A DNA stretch of 64,000 nucleotides from Modestobacter italicus (GCF_019799965.1 NZ_JABGCJ010000002.1:558001-622000); one strand, 5' to 3'; shown: positions 8,169 to 18,261, counted from the first letter of the stretch. Program-made: numbers and translations. Notes: generated by a model not told the origin, from the letters alone.

Positions 8169-11100
8169 ATGAGCAGCACCCCGTCGTCCGAGAACTTCGT
8201 GCACCTGCACGTGCACACCGAGTACTCGATGCTCGACGGGGCCGCGAAGCTCGGTGAGGTGACGAAGGCCGCCGCGGCCGAGGGCATGCCGGCGCTGGCG
8301 ATGACCGACCACGGCAACGTGTTCGGCGCCTACGACTTCTACAAGCAGGCCAACGCCGCCGGGGTCAAGCCGATCATCGGCATGGAGGGCTACTACACGC
8401 CCGGCTCCCGGTTCGACCGCGCCCCGTTCGACTTCGGCGACAAGCTGATCGACGAGGAGGGCGACGGTGGGTCCAACCGCGGCAAGGCCGCGTACACCCA
8501 CATGACCCTGCTGGCCCGCACCACCGAGGGCATGCACAACCTCTTCCGGATCTCCTCGCTGGCCAGCCTGGAGGGCCAGTACCGCAAGCCGCGCTTCGAC
8601 CGCGACCTGCTGGAGCGCTACGGCAAGGGCCTCATCGCCACCACCGGATGCCCCTCCGGTGAGGTCAACATGTGGCTGCGCGCCGGCAAGGTCGACAAGG
8701 CCCGCCAGGCCGCCGCGGACTTCCAGGACATCTTCGGCAAGGAGAACTTCTACGCCGAGATCATGGACCACGGGCTGTCCATCGAGAAGAAGACGAAGCC
8801 GGCCCTGCTGGAGATCGCGAAGGACCTCGGCATCCCGCTGCTGGGCACCAACGACCTGCACTACACCCACCGCGAAGATGCCCAGGCGCACGACGCCCTG
8901 CTGTGCATCCAGACCGGCTCCCGGCTCAACGAGCCCAACCGCTTCAAGTTCAACGGCGACGGCTACTACCTGAAGTCCGCCGCGGAGATGCGCGCGCTGT
9001 TCCGTGAGCACCCCGAGGCCTGCGACAACACCCTGCTGATCGCCGAGCAGTGCGAGGTGCAGTTCACCGAGGGCGCCGACCTGATGCCCCGGTTCCCGCT
9101 GCCCGAGGGGGAGGACGAGACCTCCTGGTTCGTCAAGGAGGTCGAGCGGGGGCTGCACAAGCGCTACCCGAGCGGCATCCCGGACCACGTGCGCAAGCAG
9201 GCCGACTACGAGGTCGGGATCATCACCCAGATGGGGTTCCCGGGGTACTTCCTCGTGGTCGCCGACTTCATCAACTGGGCGAAGGACAACGGCATCCGGG
9301 TCGGCCCCGGCCGCGGCTCGGCCGCGGGTTCGCTGGCCGCCTACGCGATGGGCATCACCGACCTCGACCCGCTGCAGCACGGGCTGATCTTCGAGCGGTT
9401 CCTCAACCCCGAGCGCGTCTCCATGCCCGACGTCGACATCGACTTCGACGACCGTCGCCGCGGCGAGGTCATCCAGTACGTCTCGCAGAAGTACGGCGAG
9501 GAGCGGGTCAGTCAGATCGTCACCTACGGCACCATCAAGGCCAAGGCCGCGATCAAGGACGCCGCCCGGGTGCTCGACCGGCCCTACTCGGTGGGTGACG
9601 AGCTGACCAAGCTGATGCCCCCGGGCGTCATGGGCAAGGACATCCCGCTCTCGGGGATCTTCGACCCCAAGCACGAGCGCTACAAGGAGGCCGGGGAGTT
9701 CCGGGCCCGCTACGAGTCCGACCCGGGTGCGGCCGAGGTCGTCGACCAGGCCCGCAAGCTGGAGGGCCTGAAGCGGCAGTGGGGCGTGCACGCGGCCGGG
9801 GTGATCATCGGCCGTTACCCGCTGATCGACAGCATCCCGATCATGCGCCGGGAGGCCGACGGCGCGATCATCACGCAGTTCGACTACCCGACCTGCGAGA
9901 CGCTCGGCCTGCTCAAGATGGACTTCCTGGGCCTGCGCAACCTCACGGTCATCGACGACGCGCTGCGCAACATCGTCATCAACGGCAAGGAACCGGTCGA
10001 CCTCGACGAGATCAGCAAGGACCTCACCGACAAGAAGACCTACGAGCTGCTCGGTCGCGGTGACACCCTCGGGGTCTTCCAGTTCGACGGCGGCCCGATG
10101 CGGTCGCTGCTGCGGCTGATGCGCCCGGACAACTTCGAGGACATCTCCGCGGTCGGCGCGCTGTACCGCCCCGGCCCGATGGGTGCGAACTCGCACACCA
10201 ACTACGCGCTGCGCAAGAACGGCCAGCAGGAGATCACCCCGATCCACCCGGAGCTGGCCGAGCCGCTGCAGGAGATCCTGGGCCAGACCTACGGCCTGAT
10301 CGTCTACCAGGAGCAGGTCATGGCGATCGCGCAGAAGGTCGCCGGGTACTCCCTCGGCAAGGCCGACCTGCTGCGCCGCGCGATGGGCAAGAAGAAGAAG
10401 TCCGTCCTGGACGCCGAGTACGTCGGCTTCGAGGCGGGGATGAAGGCCAACGGGTACTCCGCCGCGGCGGTCAAGACGCTCTGGGACATCCTGGTCCCCT
10501 TCGCCGACTACGCCTTCAACAAGGCGCACTCGGCCGCCTACGGGCTGGTCTCCTACTGGACCGCCTACCTCAAGGCCAACTACCCGGCCGAGTACATGGC
10601 CGGGCTGCTCACCAGCGTCGGCGACGACAAGGACCGCCGGCCGGTCTACCTCGCCGAGTGCCGGCGGATGGGCATCAAGGTGCTCCCGCCCGACGTCAAC
10701 GAGTCCTCCTGGGACTTCACCGCCGTCGGCAACGACATCCGCTTCGGGCTGGCCTCGGTGCGCAACGTGGGCACCAACGTCGTCGAGTCGATCGTGCGGG
10801 CGCGCGAGGAGAAGGGCGCCTTCAAGGACTTCGCCGACTTCATGCGCAAGATCGACACCGTCGCCTGCAACAAGAAGGTGATCGAGTCCCTCGCCAAGGC
10901 CGGTGGGTTCGACTCCCTGGGCCACTCCCGGCAGGGCATCGCCGCGGTCCACGCCCAGGCCGTCGACTCCGCGATGAGCCTCAAGCGCAAGGAGGCCGAG
11001 GGCCAGTTCGACCTGTTCGGCAGTTTCGGCGAGGACGACGGCGTCGGTGACCCGCTGAGCGCCGCGCTGGACATCCCGATCCCGACCGCAGACTGGTCCA

Positions 11101-11732
11101 AGGCCGAACGGCTGGTCTTCGAGCGCGACATGCTCGGCCTCTACGTCTCCGACCACCCGCTGCACGGCGTGGAGCACGTGCTCACCTCGCACGCCGACAC
11201 CGCCCTCGCCGAGATCATCGCCGGAGGGGTGGAGGACGGCGCGAACGTCACCATCGCCGGAATCCTGACCGCGGTCGGCCCGCGCACCAACAAGCAGGGC
11301 GCCCCGTGGGCGATCGCCACCATCGAGGACCTCGAGGCCGGCCTGGAGGTGCTGTTCTTCCCCAAGACCTGGGCGCAGGTGTCGGACAAGGTGGTCCGGG
11401 ACCAGATCGTGGTGGTCAAGGGGCGGATCAGCCGCCGCGACGACACGCCCTCGCTGTTCGCCTCCGAGGTGACCGTCCCCGAGCTCACCGAGGGGCCGCG
11501 CGGTCCGGTGCTGGTCTCGATGCCCGCCGCCCGCTGCACCCCGCCGGTGGTGGAGCGGCTGCGCGAGGTGCTGGGCAGCCACCCGGGCACCACCGAGGTG
11601 CAGCTGAAGCTGCTCAACGGCGGCCGGGAGACGGTGCTGCGGCTGGACCAGGGGCTGCGGGTGCGCCCCAGCACCGCGCTGATGGGCGACATCAAGGCCC
11701 TGCTGGGGCCCACGAGCGTCGCCCTGCTGTGA
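8169..11732 (+). CDS. dnaE: DNA polymerase III alpha subunit (replicative polymerase)
   Basis: Catalytic subunit of the chromosomal replicase, DnaE1 type, 1187 aa. Domains in order: PHP domain starting FVHLHVHTEYSMLDG (H12 and H14 metal ligands, the replicative-type proofreading site); the C-family polymerase palm with MPDVDIDFDD (catalytic D423 and D425); fingers with GRGDTLGVFQFDGG and AFNKAHSAAYGLVSYWTAY; and an OB fold near the C-terminus (ANVTIAGILTAVGPRTNKQG). GAGG lies 12-15 nt before the ATG. Size fits actinobacterial DnaE1. It is transcribed alone after a 230-bp leader region. Confidence 0.97.
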   Translation: MSSTPSSENFVHLHVHTEYSMLDGAAKLGEVTKAAAAEGMPALAMTDHGNVFGAYDFYKQANAAGVKPIIGMEGYYTPGSRFDRAPFDFGDKLIDEEGDGGSNRGKAAYTHMTLLARTTEGMHNLFRISSLASLEGQYRKPRFDRDLLERYGKGLIATTGCPSGEVNMWLRAGKVDKARQAAADFQDIFGKENFYAEIMDHGLSIEKKTKPALLEIAKDLGIPLLGTNDLHYTHREDAQAHDALLCIQTGSRLNEPNRFKFNGDGYYLKSAAEMRALFREHPEACDNTLLIAEQCEVQFTEGADLMPRFPLPEGEDETSWFVKEVERGLHKRYPSGIPDHVRKQADYEVGIITQMGFPGYFLVVADFINWAKDNGIRVGPGRGSAAGSLAAYAMGITDLDPLQHGLIFERFLNPERVSMPDVDIDFDDRRRGEVIQYVSQKYGEERVSQIVTYGTIKAKAAIKDAARVLDRPYSVGDELTKLMPPGVMGKDIPLSGIFDPKHERYKEAGEFRARYESDPGAAEVVDQARKLEGLKRQWGVHAAGVIIGRYPLIDSIPIMRREADGAIITQFDYPTCETLGLLKMDFLGLRNLTVIDDALRNIVINGKEPVDLDEISKDLTDKKTYELLGRGDTLGVFQFDGGPMRSLLRLMRPDNFEDISAVGALYRPGPMGANSHTNYALRKNGQQEITPIHPELAEPLQEILGQTYGLIVYQEQVMAIAQKVAGYSLGKADLLRRAMGKKKKSVLDAEYVGFEAGMKANGYSAAAVKTLWDILVPFADYAFNKAHSAAYGLVSYWTAYLKANYPAEYMAGLLTSVGDDKDRRPVYLAECRRMGIKVLPPDVNESSWDFTAVGNDIRFGLASVRNVGTNVVESIVRAREEKGAFKDFADFMRKIDTVACNKKVIESLAKAGGFDSLGHSRQGIAAVHAQAVDSAMSLKRKEAEGQFDLFGSFGEDDGVGDPLSAALDIPIPTADWSKAERLVFERDMLGLYVSDHPLHGVEHVLTSHADTALAEIIAGGVEDGANVTIAGILTAVGPRTNKQGAPWAIATIEDLEAGLEVLFFPKTWAQVSDKVVRDQIVVVKGRISRRDDTPSLFASEVTVPELTEGPRGPVLVSMPAARCTPPVVERLREVLGSHPGTTEVQLKLLNGGRETVLRLDQGLRVRPSTALMGDIKALLGPTSVALL

Positions 11733-11783
11733 GCGGCGACCACCGGGCGCACGTCGCGCAGCAGGGCCAGCGAGACTGAACCG

Positions 11784-12518
11784 GTGAGCGATCCCCGTCC
11801 CGCCGGTCCGGGCCGGCCGTTCCCCTCCGGTCCCGCCGTGCCGACCGGACGGGCGCCCGCCGCCCCGCCGGTCCCGGCCGGGCCGTCGGTGACCGGGCAG
11901 GGCTGGGCGCCGGCCCGCCCGGCGGGGACGCCCGGACTGCGGGACAGCCGCGCGGACCTGCGGCCCGCGCTGGTCACCGTGGTCGCGCTCGCCGCCTCCG
12001 GGCTGGTCGCCGGAGGGCTGTGGCTGTGGCTGGCCCCGCGCGCCGACTACCGGGTCACCGACGCCGACGTGGTCCCGGTGGACGGGCCGGTGTCCGCCGA
12101 GATCTTCATGGCCGACGACGGCGTCTTCGTGCTGGTGCTGGCCGCGCTCGGGCTGCTCGCCGGCCTCGCCGGGTGGTTCCTGCTGCGCCGTCACCGCGGC
12201 GCGCTGACCCTGGCAGCGCTGGCCACCGGGTCGCTCGCGGCCGGCGTCGTCGCCTGGCAGCTGGGCGAGTGGCTGGGGGCCGGACCCACCGAGGCCGACC
12301 TCACCGAGGTCGGGGCGACGGTGACCACCGGCCTCAGCCTGGGGGCTGCTGCCGCGCTGGCGGTGGGGCCGTTCTTCGCCGTCCTGGCCTACGTGGTGGC
12401 CGCCGTCCTGGACAGCCGGGACGACCTGGGCCGCCCGGGGGACGACGTCCCCGCCGCGGTGCCGTCGGCCCCACGCCCACCGCTGCCGCCCGTCCCACCG
12501 CCGGCGCCCCGGTCCTAG
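11784..12518 (+). CDS. Proline-rich N-terminus membrane protein (possible DUF2567-type)
   Basis: Protein of 244 aa, not recognised with certainty. Residues 1-55 are rich in Pro, Ala and Gly. Four hydrophobic segments follow (starting near ALVTVVALAAS, VFVLVLAALGLL, LTLAALATGSLA and LSLGAAAALAVG), and the C-terminal tail is proline-rich. The layout resembles actinobacterial DUF2567 proteins, which is a guess. The GTG start at 11784 lies 51 bp after dnaE on the same strand. It converges with the LON-domain gene. No function is proposed. Confidence 0.7.
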   Translation: MSDPRPAGPGRPFPSGPAVPTGRAPAAPPVPAGPSVTGQGWAPARPAGTPGLRDSRADLRPALVTVVALAASGLVAGGLWLWLAPRADYRVTDADVVPVDGPVSAEIFMADDGVFVLVLAALGLLAGLAGWFLLRRHRGALTLAALATGSLAAGVVAWQLGEWLGAGPTEADLTEVGATVTTGLSLGAAAALAVGPFFAVLAYVVAAVLDSRDDLGRPGDDVPAAVPSAPRPPLPPVPPPAPRS

Positions 12519-12599
12519 TGGGCGGGCCGCGTCGTCCGCACCTGTCGCACGCTCGGGCGGGCCGGTGGACGGGGCCGACGGGCAGTCGGGCCTGCTGAC

Positions 12600-13529
12600 C
12601 TAGTTCGAGGTCATCGGGGTGGCGAACTGCCGCAGCGGCACGGGCACCGCGCCCAGCGTCCGCAGCAGGGTCAGCTCGCGGCGCAGCAGCCGCGACTCCA
12701 GCGTCAGCCGGCGACGGGTGGCGGACTCGGCGAGCAGTGCCTGCCGGTCCTCGGTGGTGAGCAGCGCGGCGGAGGCGACCAGGTAGGACAGCCCGCGCGC
12801 GTCGTCGCTGACCTCCCGCAGCAGGGCAGCGGTCCCGCTGAGCTCGGCCGGCGTGCCCTCGTCCTCGGGCAGCAGCTCGCCCGGGCTCAGCGCCTCCAGC
12901 ACCTCGTCGGAGAGCCCGTCGGGGTCACCGCCCTGCCGGACCGCGACGTCGGCGACGTAGCGGGCGAACAGGTCCCGGACGTTGCCGGCCAGCACCTCCA
13001 GCGACCCGCGGGCCACCTCGCTGACCACGTCCTCGGGGACGATCCCGGCGGCAGCCTCTGCACCGACCAGGCCGTCGGCGTTCCCGGCGGCCTCCTCGGC
13101 CGCCTCCTCCTCGTCCAGCCACTCGACGACGGCCTGCAGGTAGGGCGGCTCGGCGGCGTCGGCGTCCTGTCCGCCGTCGGGGGGCACGAGCACGTCGAGC
13201 AGCCGGAACCGGTCGCCACCCACCGCCACCAGCCGGTAGCCGCCGTCGCTCTGCGGCGCGATCACCCGCACCACCGCGGTGCAGCCGACGTCGTACAGGG
13301 CCTCGGCGGGCGCGACCCGCTCCACCTCCCAGCCCTGCCGGATGGCGACCACCCCGAACCGGCGCTGCGCGCCCTCGGGCCGGGCCGTGAGGTCGACGAC
13401 CAGCCGGCGGTAGCGCGGCTCGAAGATCTGCAGCGGCAGGACGACGCCGGGGAACAGCGGGGTCTCCAGCGGGAACAGCGGGATGACCTCGCGACCGCCC
13501 GCGCCCGCCCCTGCCCCTGGCTCAGCCAC
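12600..13529 (-). CDS. LON peptidase substrate-binding-domain protein
   Basis: Stand-alone LON N-terminal (substrate-recognition) domain, 309 aa, with no AAA+ or protease part. The domain opening is clear: [20 protein letters not shown] and [10 protein letters not shown] (about residues 15-45). Residues about 140-165 are an acidic Glu/Ala-rich insert, and the C-terminal 100 residues are helical. Such proteins are common in Actinobacteria next to hisD, and their role is not established. The GTG at 13529 is preceded by TAGGCT and 6 nt, so the transcript is probably leaderless. Divergent from hisD. Confidence 0.88.
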   Translation of the reverse strand: MAEPGAGAGAGGREVIPLFPLETPLFPGVVLPLQIFEPRYRRLVVDLTARPEGAQRRFGVVAIRQGWEVERVAPAEALYDVGCTAVVRVIAPQSDGGYRLVAVGGDRFRLLDVLVPPDGGQDADAAEPPYLQAVVEWLDEEEAAEEAAGNADGLVGAEAAAGIVPEDVVSEVARGSLEVLAGNVRDLFARYVADVAVRQGGDPDGLSDEVLEALSPGELLPEDEGTPAELSGTAALLREVSDDARGLSYLVASAALLTTEDRQALLAESATRRRLTLESRLLRRELTLLRTLGAVPVPLRQFATPMTSN

Positions 13530-13535
13530 GCGGCG

Positions 13536-13541
13536 AGCCTA
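13536..13541 (-). promoter_or_regulatory. -10 box, LON-domain gene (leaderless)
   Basis: TAGGCT on the minus strand ends 6 nt before the GTG at 13529, the spacing expected when transcription starts at the start codon. Confidence 0.55.
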
Positions 13542-13571
13542 CGGGCAGCAGGGCCGCCGCAGCGGGGCGTC

Positions 13572-13577
13572 TACGGT
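13572..13577 (+). promoter_or_regulatory. Probable -10 box of hisD
   Basis: TACGGT lies about 34 bp before the hisD GTG, followed by a short leader with GGAGGTG (13601-13607). It would drive hisDCB and the small membrane gene. Confidence 0.45.
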
Positions 13578-13611
13578 TGGGTGTTCTCCCGTTCGTACCC
13601 GGAGGTGCTCC

Positions 13612-14916
13612 GTGCTGTCCCGCATCGACCTGCGTGGGTCCGCTCTGCCCGGGCCGCGTGAGCTCGCCCAGCTGCTGCCCCGCGCCGGCACCGACATCGA
13701 CTCGGTGCTGTCCGTCGTCCGCCCGATCTGCGAGGACGTCCGGCTGCGCGGTGCCGAGGCGGTCCGCGAGATCACCGCCCGGCTGGACGGCGTCGACGTC
13801 CCGGACCTCGCCGTGCCGCAGGCCGCGCTGGACGACGCGCTGGCCACGGTCGACCCGGCGGTCCGCGCCGCCCTGGTCGAGGCGATCGCCCGGGTGCGCA
13901 AGGTGCACGCCGACCAGCGCCGCACCGACGTCACCACCGACGTCGTCCCCGGCGGCACGGTCACCGAGCGCTGGGTGCCGGTGCGCCGGGTCGGCCTGTA
14001 CGTGCCCGGTGGGCTCGCCCCGCTGCTGAGCTCGGTGGTGATGAACGTCGTCCCGGCGCAGCTGGCCGGGGTGGAGTCGATCGCCGTGGCGAGCCCGCCG
14101 CAGCGGGCCAACGGCGGACTGCCCGACCCGGGCGTCCTGGCCGCCTGCGCCCTGCTCGGCGTCACCGAGGTCTACGCGGTCGGTGGCGCCCAGGCCATCG
14201 CCGTGTTCGGTTACGGCGCCGGGCCGTGCCAGCCGGTGGACATGGTCACCGGGCCGGGCAACGTCTACACGACCGCGGCCAAGCGGCTGCTGCGCGGGCT
14301 CATCGGCATCGACTCCGAGGCCGGGCCCACCGAGGTCGCCGTGCTGGCCGACGACACCGCCGCTGCCGGCCACGTCGCCGCCGACCTCATCAGCCAGGCC
14401 GAGCACGACCCGCTGGCCGGGGCGGTGCTGGTGACCACCAGCGAGCAGCTCGCCGACGACGTGGTGGAGCTGCTGCCCGGGCTGGTCGCGGCCACCAAGC
14501 ACAGCGAGCGGATCACCACCGCGCTGAACGGCAGCCAGTCGGGGATCGTGCTGGTCGAGGACCTGGAGACCGGCCTGGCCGTGGTCGACGCCTACGCCGC
14601 CGAGCACCTGGAGATCCAGACCCGGGACGCCCGCGAGGTGGCCATGCGGGTGCGCAACGCCGGCGCGGTCTTCGTCGGCCCGTGGGCGCCGGTCTCCCTG
14701 GGCGACTACTGCGCCGGCTCCAACCACGTGCTGCCCACCGGCGGCTGCGCCCGGCACTCCAGCGGGCTGAGCGTGCAGTCGTTCCTGCGCGGCATCCACC
14801 TGATCGAGTACGACGAGCAGGCGCTGGCCGACGTCGCCGGGCACATCGACGCCCTGGCCGGTGCCGAGGACCTGCCGGCGCACGCGGCCGCCGTCCGGGC
14901 CCGGCAGCGTCGGTGA
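13612..14916 (+). CDS. hisD: Histidinol dehydrogenase
   Basis: Last two steps of histidine synthesis: NAD-dependent oxidation of L-histidinol to histidine via histidinal, zinc-dependent. The 434-aa protein carries the family blocks [53 protein letters not shown] and [21 protein letters not shown]. The GTG at 13612 is 4 nt after GGAGGTG and begins the conserved N-terminus (LSRIDLRG). Its stop overlaps the hisC start (GTGA). First gene of the first his block. Confidence 0.97.
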   Translation: MLSRIDLRGSALPGPRELAQLLPRAGTDIDSVLSVVRPICEDVRLRGAEAVREITARLDGVDVPDLAVPQAALDDALATVDPAVRAALVEAIARVRKVHADQRRTDVTTDVVPGGTVTERWVPVRRVGLYVPGGLAPLLSSVVMNVVPAQLAGVESIAVASPPQRANGGLPDPGVLAACALLGVTEVYAVGGAQAIAVFGYGAGPCQPVDMVTGPGNVYTTAAKRLLRGLIGIDSEAGPTEVAVLADDTAAAGHVAADLISQAEHDPLAGAVLVTTSEQLADDVVELLPGLVAATKHSERITTALNGSQSGIVLVEDLETGLAVVDAYAAEHLEIQTRDAREVAMRVRNAGAVFVGPWAPVSLGDYCAGSNHVLPTGGCARHSSGLSVQSFLRGIHLIEYDEQALADVAGHIDALAGAEDLPAHAAAVRARQRR

Positions 14917-16019
14917 CCGGGCTCGAGGAGCTGCCGCTGCGGCCGGAGCTGCGCGGCCGCACGCCCTACGGCGCCCCGCAGCTGTCGGTGCGGTACGCGC
15001 TCAACACCAACGAGAACCCGCACCCGCTGCCGCCCTCGCTGCTGGCCGACCTGCAGGTCGCGCTGGCCGAGGCCGCGCAGGGGCTGAACCGCTACCCGGA
15101 CCGGGACGCCACCGCGCTGCGCACCGACCTGGCGACGTACCTGACCCGCACCAGCGGGGAGCAGGTGGACCCGGCCCAGGTGTGGGCGGCCAACGGCTCC
15201 AACGAGGTGCTGCAGCAGGTGCTGCAGGCCTTCGGCGGCGCCGAGCGGACGGCGTTGGGCTTCACGCCGTCCTACTCGATGCACCCGATCATCACCGCGG
15301 CCACGGGTGCGGCGTGGGTCGATGGGCACCGCCGCGCGGACTTCACCATCGACGTCGACGCGGCCACCGCGCAGCTGCGCGAGGTGCGTCCGGACGTCGT
15401 CTTCGTGACCAGCCCGAACAACCCGACCGGCACCGCGGTCGCGCTGGACACCATCGCCGCCCTCTACGAGGCGACCAGCGGGGTGCTGGTGGTCGACGAG
15501 GCCTACACCGAGTTCGCCCGCACCGGCACCGTCTCGGCGCTGTCGCTGCTGCCCGGGCGGCCACGGCTCATCGTCAGCCGGACGATGAGCAAGGCCTTCG
15601 GCATGGCCGGGTTGCGGCTGGGCTACCTGGCCGCCGACCCGAGCGTGGTCGACGCGCTGCAGCTGGTCCGGCTGCCCTACCACCTGAGCTCGCTCACCCA
15701 GGCCGCCGCGCGGGCCGCGCTGGCGCACACCGACGAGCTGCTGGCCACCGTGGACGCGGTCAAGGCCGAGCGGGACCGGATCGTCGCCGCGCTCCCGGCG
15801 ATGGGGCTGACCAGCGTGCCCAGCGACGCCAACTTCGTGCTCTTCGGGCACGTCGCGGACTCGGCGGCCGCCTGGCAGGCGCTGCTGGACCGGGGAGTGC
15901 TGGTGCGCGACGTCGGGCTGCCCGGCTGGCTGCGGGTCACCGCCGGCACCACCGAGGAGACCGACGCCTTCCTCACCGCCCTGGGTGAGGTGGCCCCGGC
16001 CCACCGCCTGGGAGACTGA
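14913..16019 (+). CDS. hisC: Histidinol-phosphate aminotransferase
   Basis: PLP enzyme transferring the amino group of glutamate to imidazole-acetol phosphate. Protein of 368 aa, fold type I. Motifs: [13 protein letters not shown] (30-42), [19 protein letters not shown] (91-109), [10 protein letters not shown] (166-175), VVDEAYTEF (193-201) and [17 protein letters not shown], with K227 as the PLP lysine. GTG overlaps the hisD stop; 4 bp separate it from hisB. It may also serve as an aromatic aminotransferase, as some actinobacterial HisC-like proteins do. Confidence 0.96.
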   Translation: MTGLEELPLRPELRGRTPYGAPQLSVRYALNTNENPHPLPPSLLADLQVALAEAAQGLNRYPDRDATALRTDLATYLTRTSGEQVDPAQVWAANGSNEVLQQVLQAFGGAERTALGFTPSYSMHPIITAATGAAWVDGHRRADFTIDVDAATAQLREVRPDVVFVTSPNNPTGTAVALDTIAALYEATSGVLVVDEAYTEFARTGTVSALSLLPGRPRLIVSRTMSKAFGMAGLRLGYLAADPSVVDALQLVRLPYHLSSLTQAAARAALAHTDELLATVDAVKAERDRIVAALPAMGLTSVPSDANFVLFGHVADSAAAWQALLDRGVLVRDVGLPGWLRVTAGTTEETDAFLTALGEVAPAHRLGD

Positions 16020-16023
16020 GGGC

Positions 16024-16620
16024 ATGAACCGCACTGCACGCGTCGAGCGGGCGACCAAGGAGACCACGCTCGTCGTCGAGCTCGACCTGGACGGCACGGG
16101 CGTGGCCGACGTCGCCACCGGGGTCGGCTTCTACGACCACATGCTCACCGCGCTGTCCAAGCACAGCGGGATCGACCTGACGGTGCGCGCCGACGGCGAC
16201 CTGCACATCGACGCGCACCACACCGTCGAGGACGTCGCCATCGCCCTGGGGCAGGCGTTCGCCGAGGCGCTGGGCGACAAGCGCGGCATCACCCGCTACG
16301 GCGATGCCACCATCCCGATGGACGAGGTGCTGGTGCAGGCCGCCGTCGACCTCTCCGGCCGGCCGTACTTCGTGCACGCCGAGCCCGCGGACATGACGCC
16401 GATGATCGGGCCGGACTACCCGACGAGCCTGACCAAGCACGTGCTGGAGTCCTTGGCGTTCAACGCGAAGATCAGCCTGCACGTGCGGGTGCTCTACGCC
16501 GGCCGCGACGCCCACCACATCGTGGAGGGACAGTTCAAGGCCCTCGCCCGGGCGCTGCGCACCGCCGTGGCGCTGGACCCGCGGGTCACCGACGTGCCCT
16601 CCACCAAGGGCGCTCTGTGA
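16024..16620 (+). CDS. hisB: Imidazoleglycerol-phosphate dehydratase
   Basis: Manganese-dependent dehydration of imidazole-glycerol phosphate to imidazole-acetol phosphate. Monofunctional form of 198 aa, lacking the phosphatase domain of the E. coli enzyme. Both metal-binding repeats are present: [17 protein letters not shown] and [17 protein letters not shown], plus [15 protein letters not shown]. The ATG at 16024 follows the hisC stop. Its TGA overlaps the GTG of a small membrane protein gene. Confidence 0.97.
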   Translation: MNRTARVERATKETTLVVELDLDGTGVADVATGVGFYDHMLTALSKHSGIDLTVRADGDLHIDAHHTVEDVAIALGQAFAEALGDKRGITRYGDATIPMDEVLVQAAVDLSGRPYFVHAEPADMTPMIGPDYPTSLTKHVLESLAFNAKISLHVRVLYAGRDAHHIVEGQFKALARALRTAVALDPRVTDVPSTKGAL

Positions 16621-16793
16621 CCTTCGGGGTCGCGCTGCTGCTGGTCGGCGGCTTCCTGCTCGGCGGGGCGTACAGCATCTTCCGGGCCGACTCCGACACC
16701 GAGGGCCGAACCGGCGCGCAGATCGGGTTCGCCGTCCTGCTGCTGGTCGCCGCACTGCTGGCCTCCGTCGCCGGGGTCCTCTACCTGGTCTGA
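16617..16793 (+). CDS. Small two-span membrane protein in the his operon
   Basis: 58-aa product with two hydrophobic helices: [19 protein letters not shown] and, after a charged loop [37 protein letters not shown] overlaps the hisB stop (GTGA), so it is translationally coupled. A short membrane gene between hisB and hisH is common in related actinobacteria; its role is unknown. Codon use is as GC3-rich as its neighbours, supporting real coding. Confidence 0.7.
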   Translation: MTFGVALLLVGGFLLGGAYSIFRADSDTEGRTGAQIGFAVLLLVAALLASVAGVLYLV

Positions 16794-16940
16794 GGCACTG
16801 CCCGCTGCTGCTCGGTGCCAGGGCGCCGCCCCGCTCCACCCCGGCTCGGCGGACCGTCGGTCGCCCCGCGGGTGTTGCTCCGTCCGGCGAGGAACGGGAT
16901 CCCGGACACGCCCCGGCAGTGGGCGACCATCGCTCGTCCG

Positions 16941-16983
16941 ACGCTCGTGCTCTGCGTCGTCCTCGCACGCAGAGCACGAGCGT
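16941..16983. terminator. Perfect 17-bp hairpin after the hisB block
   Basis: Arms 16941-16957 (ACGCTCGTGCTCTGCGT) and 16967-16983 pair perfectly around a 9-nt loop. No U-tract follows. It probably ends the hisDCB transcript. The arm shares 14 of 15 bases with the giant palindrome at 29174-29228. Confidence 0.5.
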
Positions 16984-17173
16984 GCGCCGAGCGACATGCT
17001 CCATCGGGTCCCGCGGGGGAGGAAGGGCCGGGTGAGCCTCTGGCCGAGCAGGCCACGGTTCCGCGGTCGGCTGCCCGGTCGGTGCTGGGGGCAGAGGTGG
17101 TCGCCGGGTGACGCGAGGGCCGCAGCTCACAGTGCTGGGCTGGAACACCGGGGATCACCGACGAGCTGATGGG

Positions 17174-17179
17174 TAGCGT
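17174..17179 (+). promoter_or_regulatory. -10 box of hisH (leaderless)
   Basis: TAGCGT ends 7 nt before the GTG at 17187. This supports the GTG over the ATG at 17169, which would overlap the -10 box. Confidence 0.55.
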
Positions 17180-17186
17180 GGCAGCT

Positions 17187-17825
17187 GTGAAGAAGGTCGT
17201 CGTCCTGGACTACGGATCGGGCAACCTGCGGTCGGCGGAGCGTGCGCTGACCCGGGTCGGTGCCGACGTCACCGTGACCGCCGACCCGCAGGCAGCGCTG
17301 GACGCCGACGGTCTCGTCGTCCCCGGGGTGGGCGCCTACGCCGCCTGCATGGACGGGCTGCGGGCCGTCGACGGGCCGAAGGTGATCGGCCGCCGGCTGG
17401 CGGGCGGGCGTCCGGTGCTCGGCATCTGCGTGGGCATGCAGGTGCTGTTCGAGCGCGGCGTCGAGCACGGCCAGGACACCGAGGGCTGCGGCGAGTGGCC
17501 CGGCGTGGTCGAGCAGCTGCAGGCGCCGGTGCTGCCGCACATGGGCTGGAACACCGTGCAGCCGCCGGAGGGCTCGACGTTGTTCGCCGGCCTGACCGAC
17601 CAGCGCTTCTACTTCGTGCACTCCTACGGCGTGCGGGAGTTCCCGCTGGCCGAGGCCGGGGTGACCGGGCGACTGACGCCGCCGTCGGTGACCTGGGCCG
17701 AGCACGGTGACCGGTTCGTCGCCGGCGTGGAGAACGGGCCGCTGTCGGCGACCCAGTTCCACCCGGAGAAGAGCGGCGACGCCGGCGCCCAGCTGCTCAC
17801 GAACTGGCTCGACACCCTCGACTGA
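17187..17825 (+). CDS. hisH: Imidazole glycerol phosphate synthase, glutaminase subunit
   Basis: Class I amidotransferase subunit that makes ammonia from glutamine for HisF. Protein of 212 aa from the GTG at 17187. Triad visible: C81 ([13 protein letters not shown]), H192 and E194 (TQFHPEKSG). It starts [20 protein letters not shown], the family N-terminus. Its partner hisF lies 4.5 kb away at 22292, separated by an unrelated block, so the usual hisH-hisA-hisF contiguity is broken. Confidence 0.96.
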   Translation: MKKVVVLDYGSGNLRSAERALTRVGADVTVTADPQAALDADGLVVPGVGAYAACMDGLRAVDGPKVIGRRLAGGRPVLGICVGMQVLFERGVEHGQDTEGCGEWPGVVEQLQAPVLPHMGWNTVQPPEGSTLFAGLTDQRFYFVHSYGVREFPLAEAGVTGRLTPPSVTWAEHGDRFVAGVENGPLSATQFHPEKSGDAGAQLLTNWLDTLD

Positions 17826-17836
17826 TCGCCGCTGGC

Positions 17837-18064
17837 TCAGCGCGGCTCGGTCGAGCCCCGCTGCCGGTCCGTTCGCCTGCGGGGCCACCAGCGGGGCGTC
17901 CACCGGGCGTCCCAGGCCATGCCGGCGGCGAACGCGACCTGGAGGCAGCCGAGGAGGGCCAGCGGCCAGTTGCGCAGCAGGCTGACGCCGACGAGGTAGG
18001 CCAGCCAGCACGCGGCGGCCGCCAGCCAGATCGGCCTGGAAGGGCGTCGCCACTGCGTCGTCAT
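17837..18064 (-). CDS. Small membrane protein, unknown
   Basis: 75-aa product MTTQWRRPSRPIWLAAAACW with two hydrophobic stretches (about 11-28 and 33-52), then a basic tail (RWWPRRRTDRQRG). The ATG at 18064 overlaps the TGA of a possible 48-codon upstream frame (18061-18207). An in-frame start further upstream (18112) would add 16 weakly hydrophobic residues. It ends 11 bp from the convergent hisH stop. Function unknown. Confidence 0.55.
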   Translation of the reverse strand: MTTQWRRPSRPIWLAAAACWLAYLVGVSLLRNWPLALLGCLQVAFAAGMAWDARWTPRWWPRRRTDRQRGSTEPR

Positions 18065-18207
18065 CCGCTCGATCGTGTCAGAGGCCGAGGAGGGCGGCGC
18101 TGGCGAGGGCACGGCCGGTCGGGGTGCGCGTCGTGGGCGTCCTCCTCTGCCTGGGCGCGGAACACATCGGCCACCCGGGCGGAGAGGCGCGACAGCTCGT
18201 CAGCCAC
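18061..18207 (-). CDS. Possible 48-aa protein coupled to the next gene
   Basis: GTG at 18207, product VADELSRLSARVADVFRAQA then EEDAHDAHPDRP and an Arg/Pro-rich tail. The first 25 residues form a plausible amphipathic helix, and the stop overlaps the start of the downstream membrane gene (ATGA). No Shine-Dalgarno sequence is evident. Supported only by coupling and composition. Confidence 0.3.
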   Translation of the reverse strand: MADELSRLSARVADVFRAQAEEDAHDAHPDRPCPRQRRPPRPLTRSSG

Positions 18208-18261
18208 CCGGCGACCACAGCCAGGAGCCAGGAGCCGGGGGCAGGGTCTGCGTGGTCGTCG

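Larger units (their letters stand above)
16794..17186. other. 393-bp noncoding gap before hisH
   Basis: No convincing gene is present. It holds a strong hairpin (16941-16983) and, at its end, the hisH -10 box (17174-17179). A 98-codon open frame at 16815-17111 (+) has no recognisable features and runs through the hairpin. The gap separates the hisDCB block from hisH transcriptionally. Confidence 0.6.

Noticed and set aside
8019-12194. 1391-codon open frame antisense to dnaE
   Set aside because: Shadow of dnaE caused by the strong GC3 bias. The product is Val/Leu/Asp/His-rich with no domain, while dnaE is unambiguous.
16815-17111. 98-codon frame before hisH
   Set aside because: Runs through a perfect hairpin, has Arg/Pro/Ala composition and no coupling or start signal.
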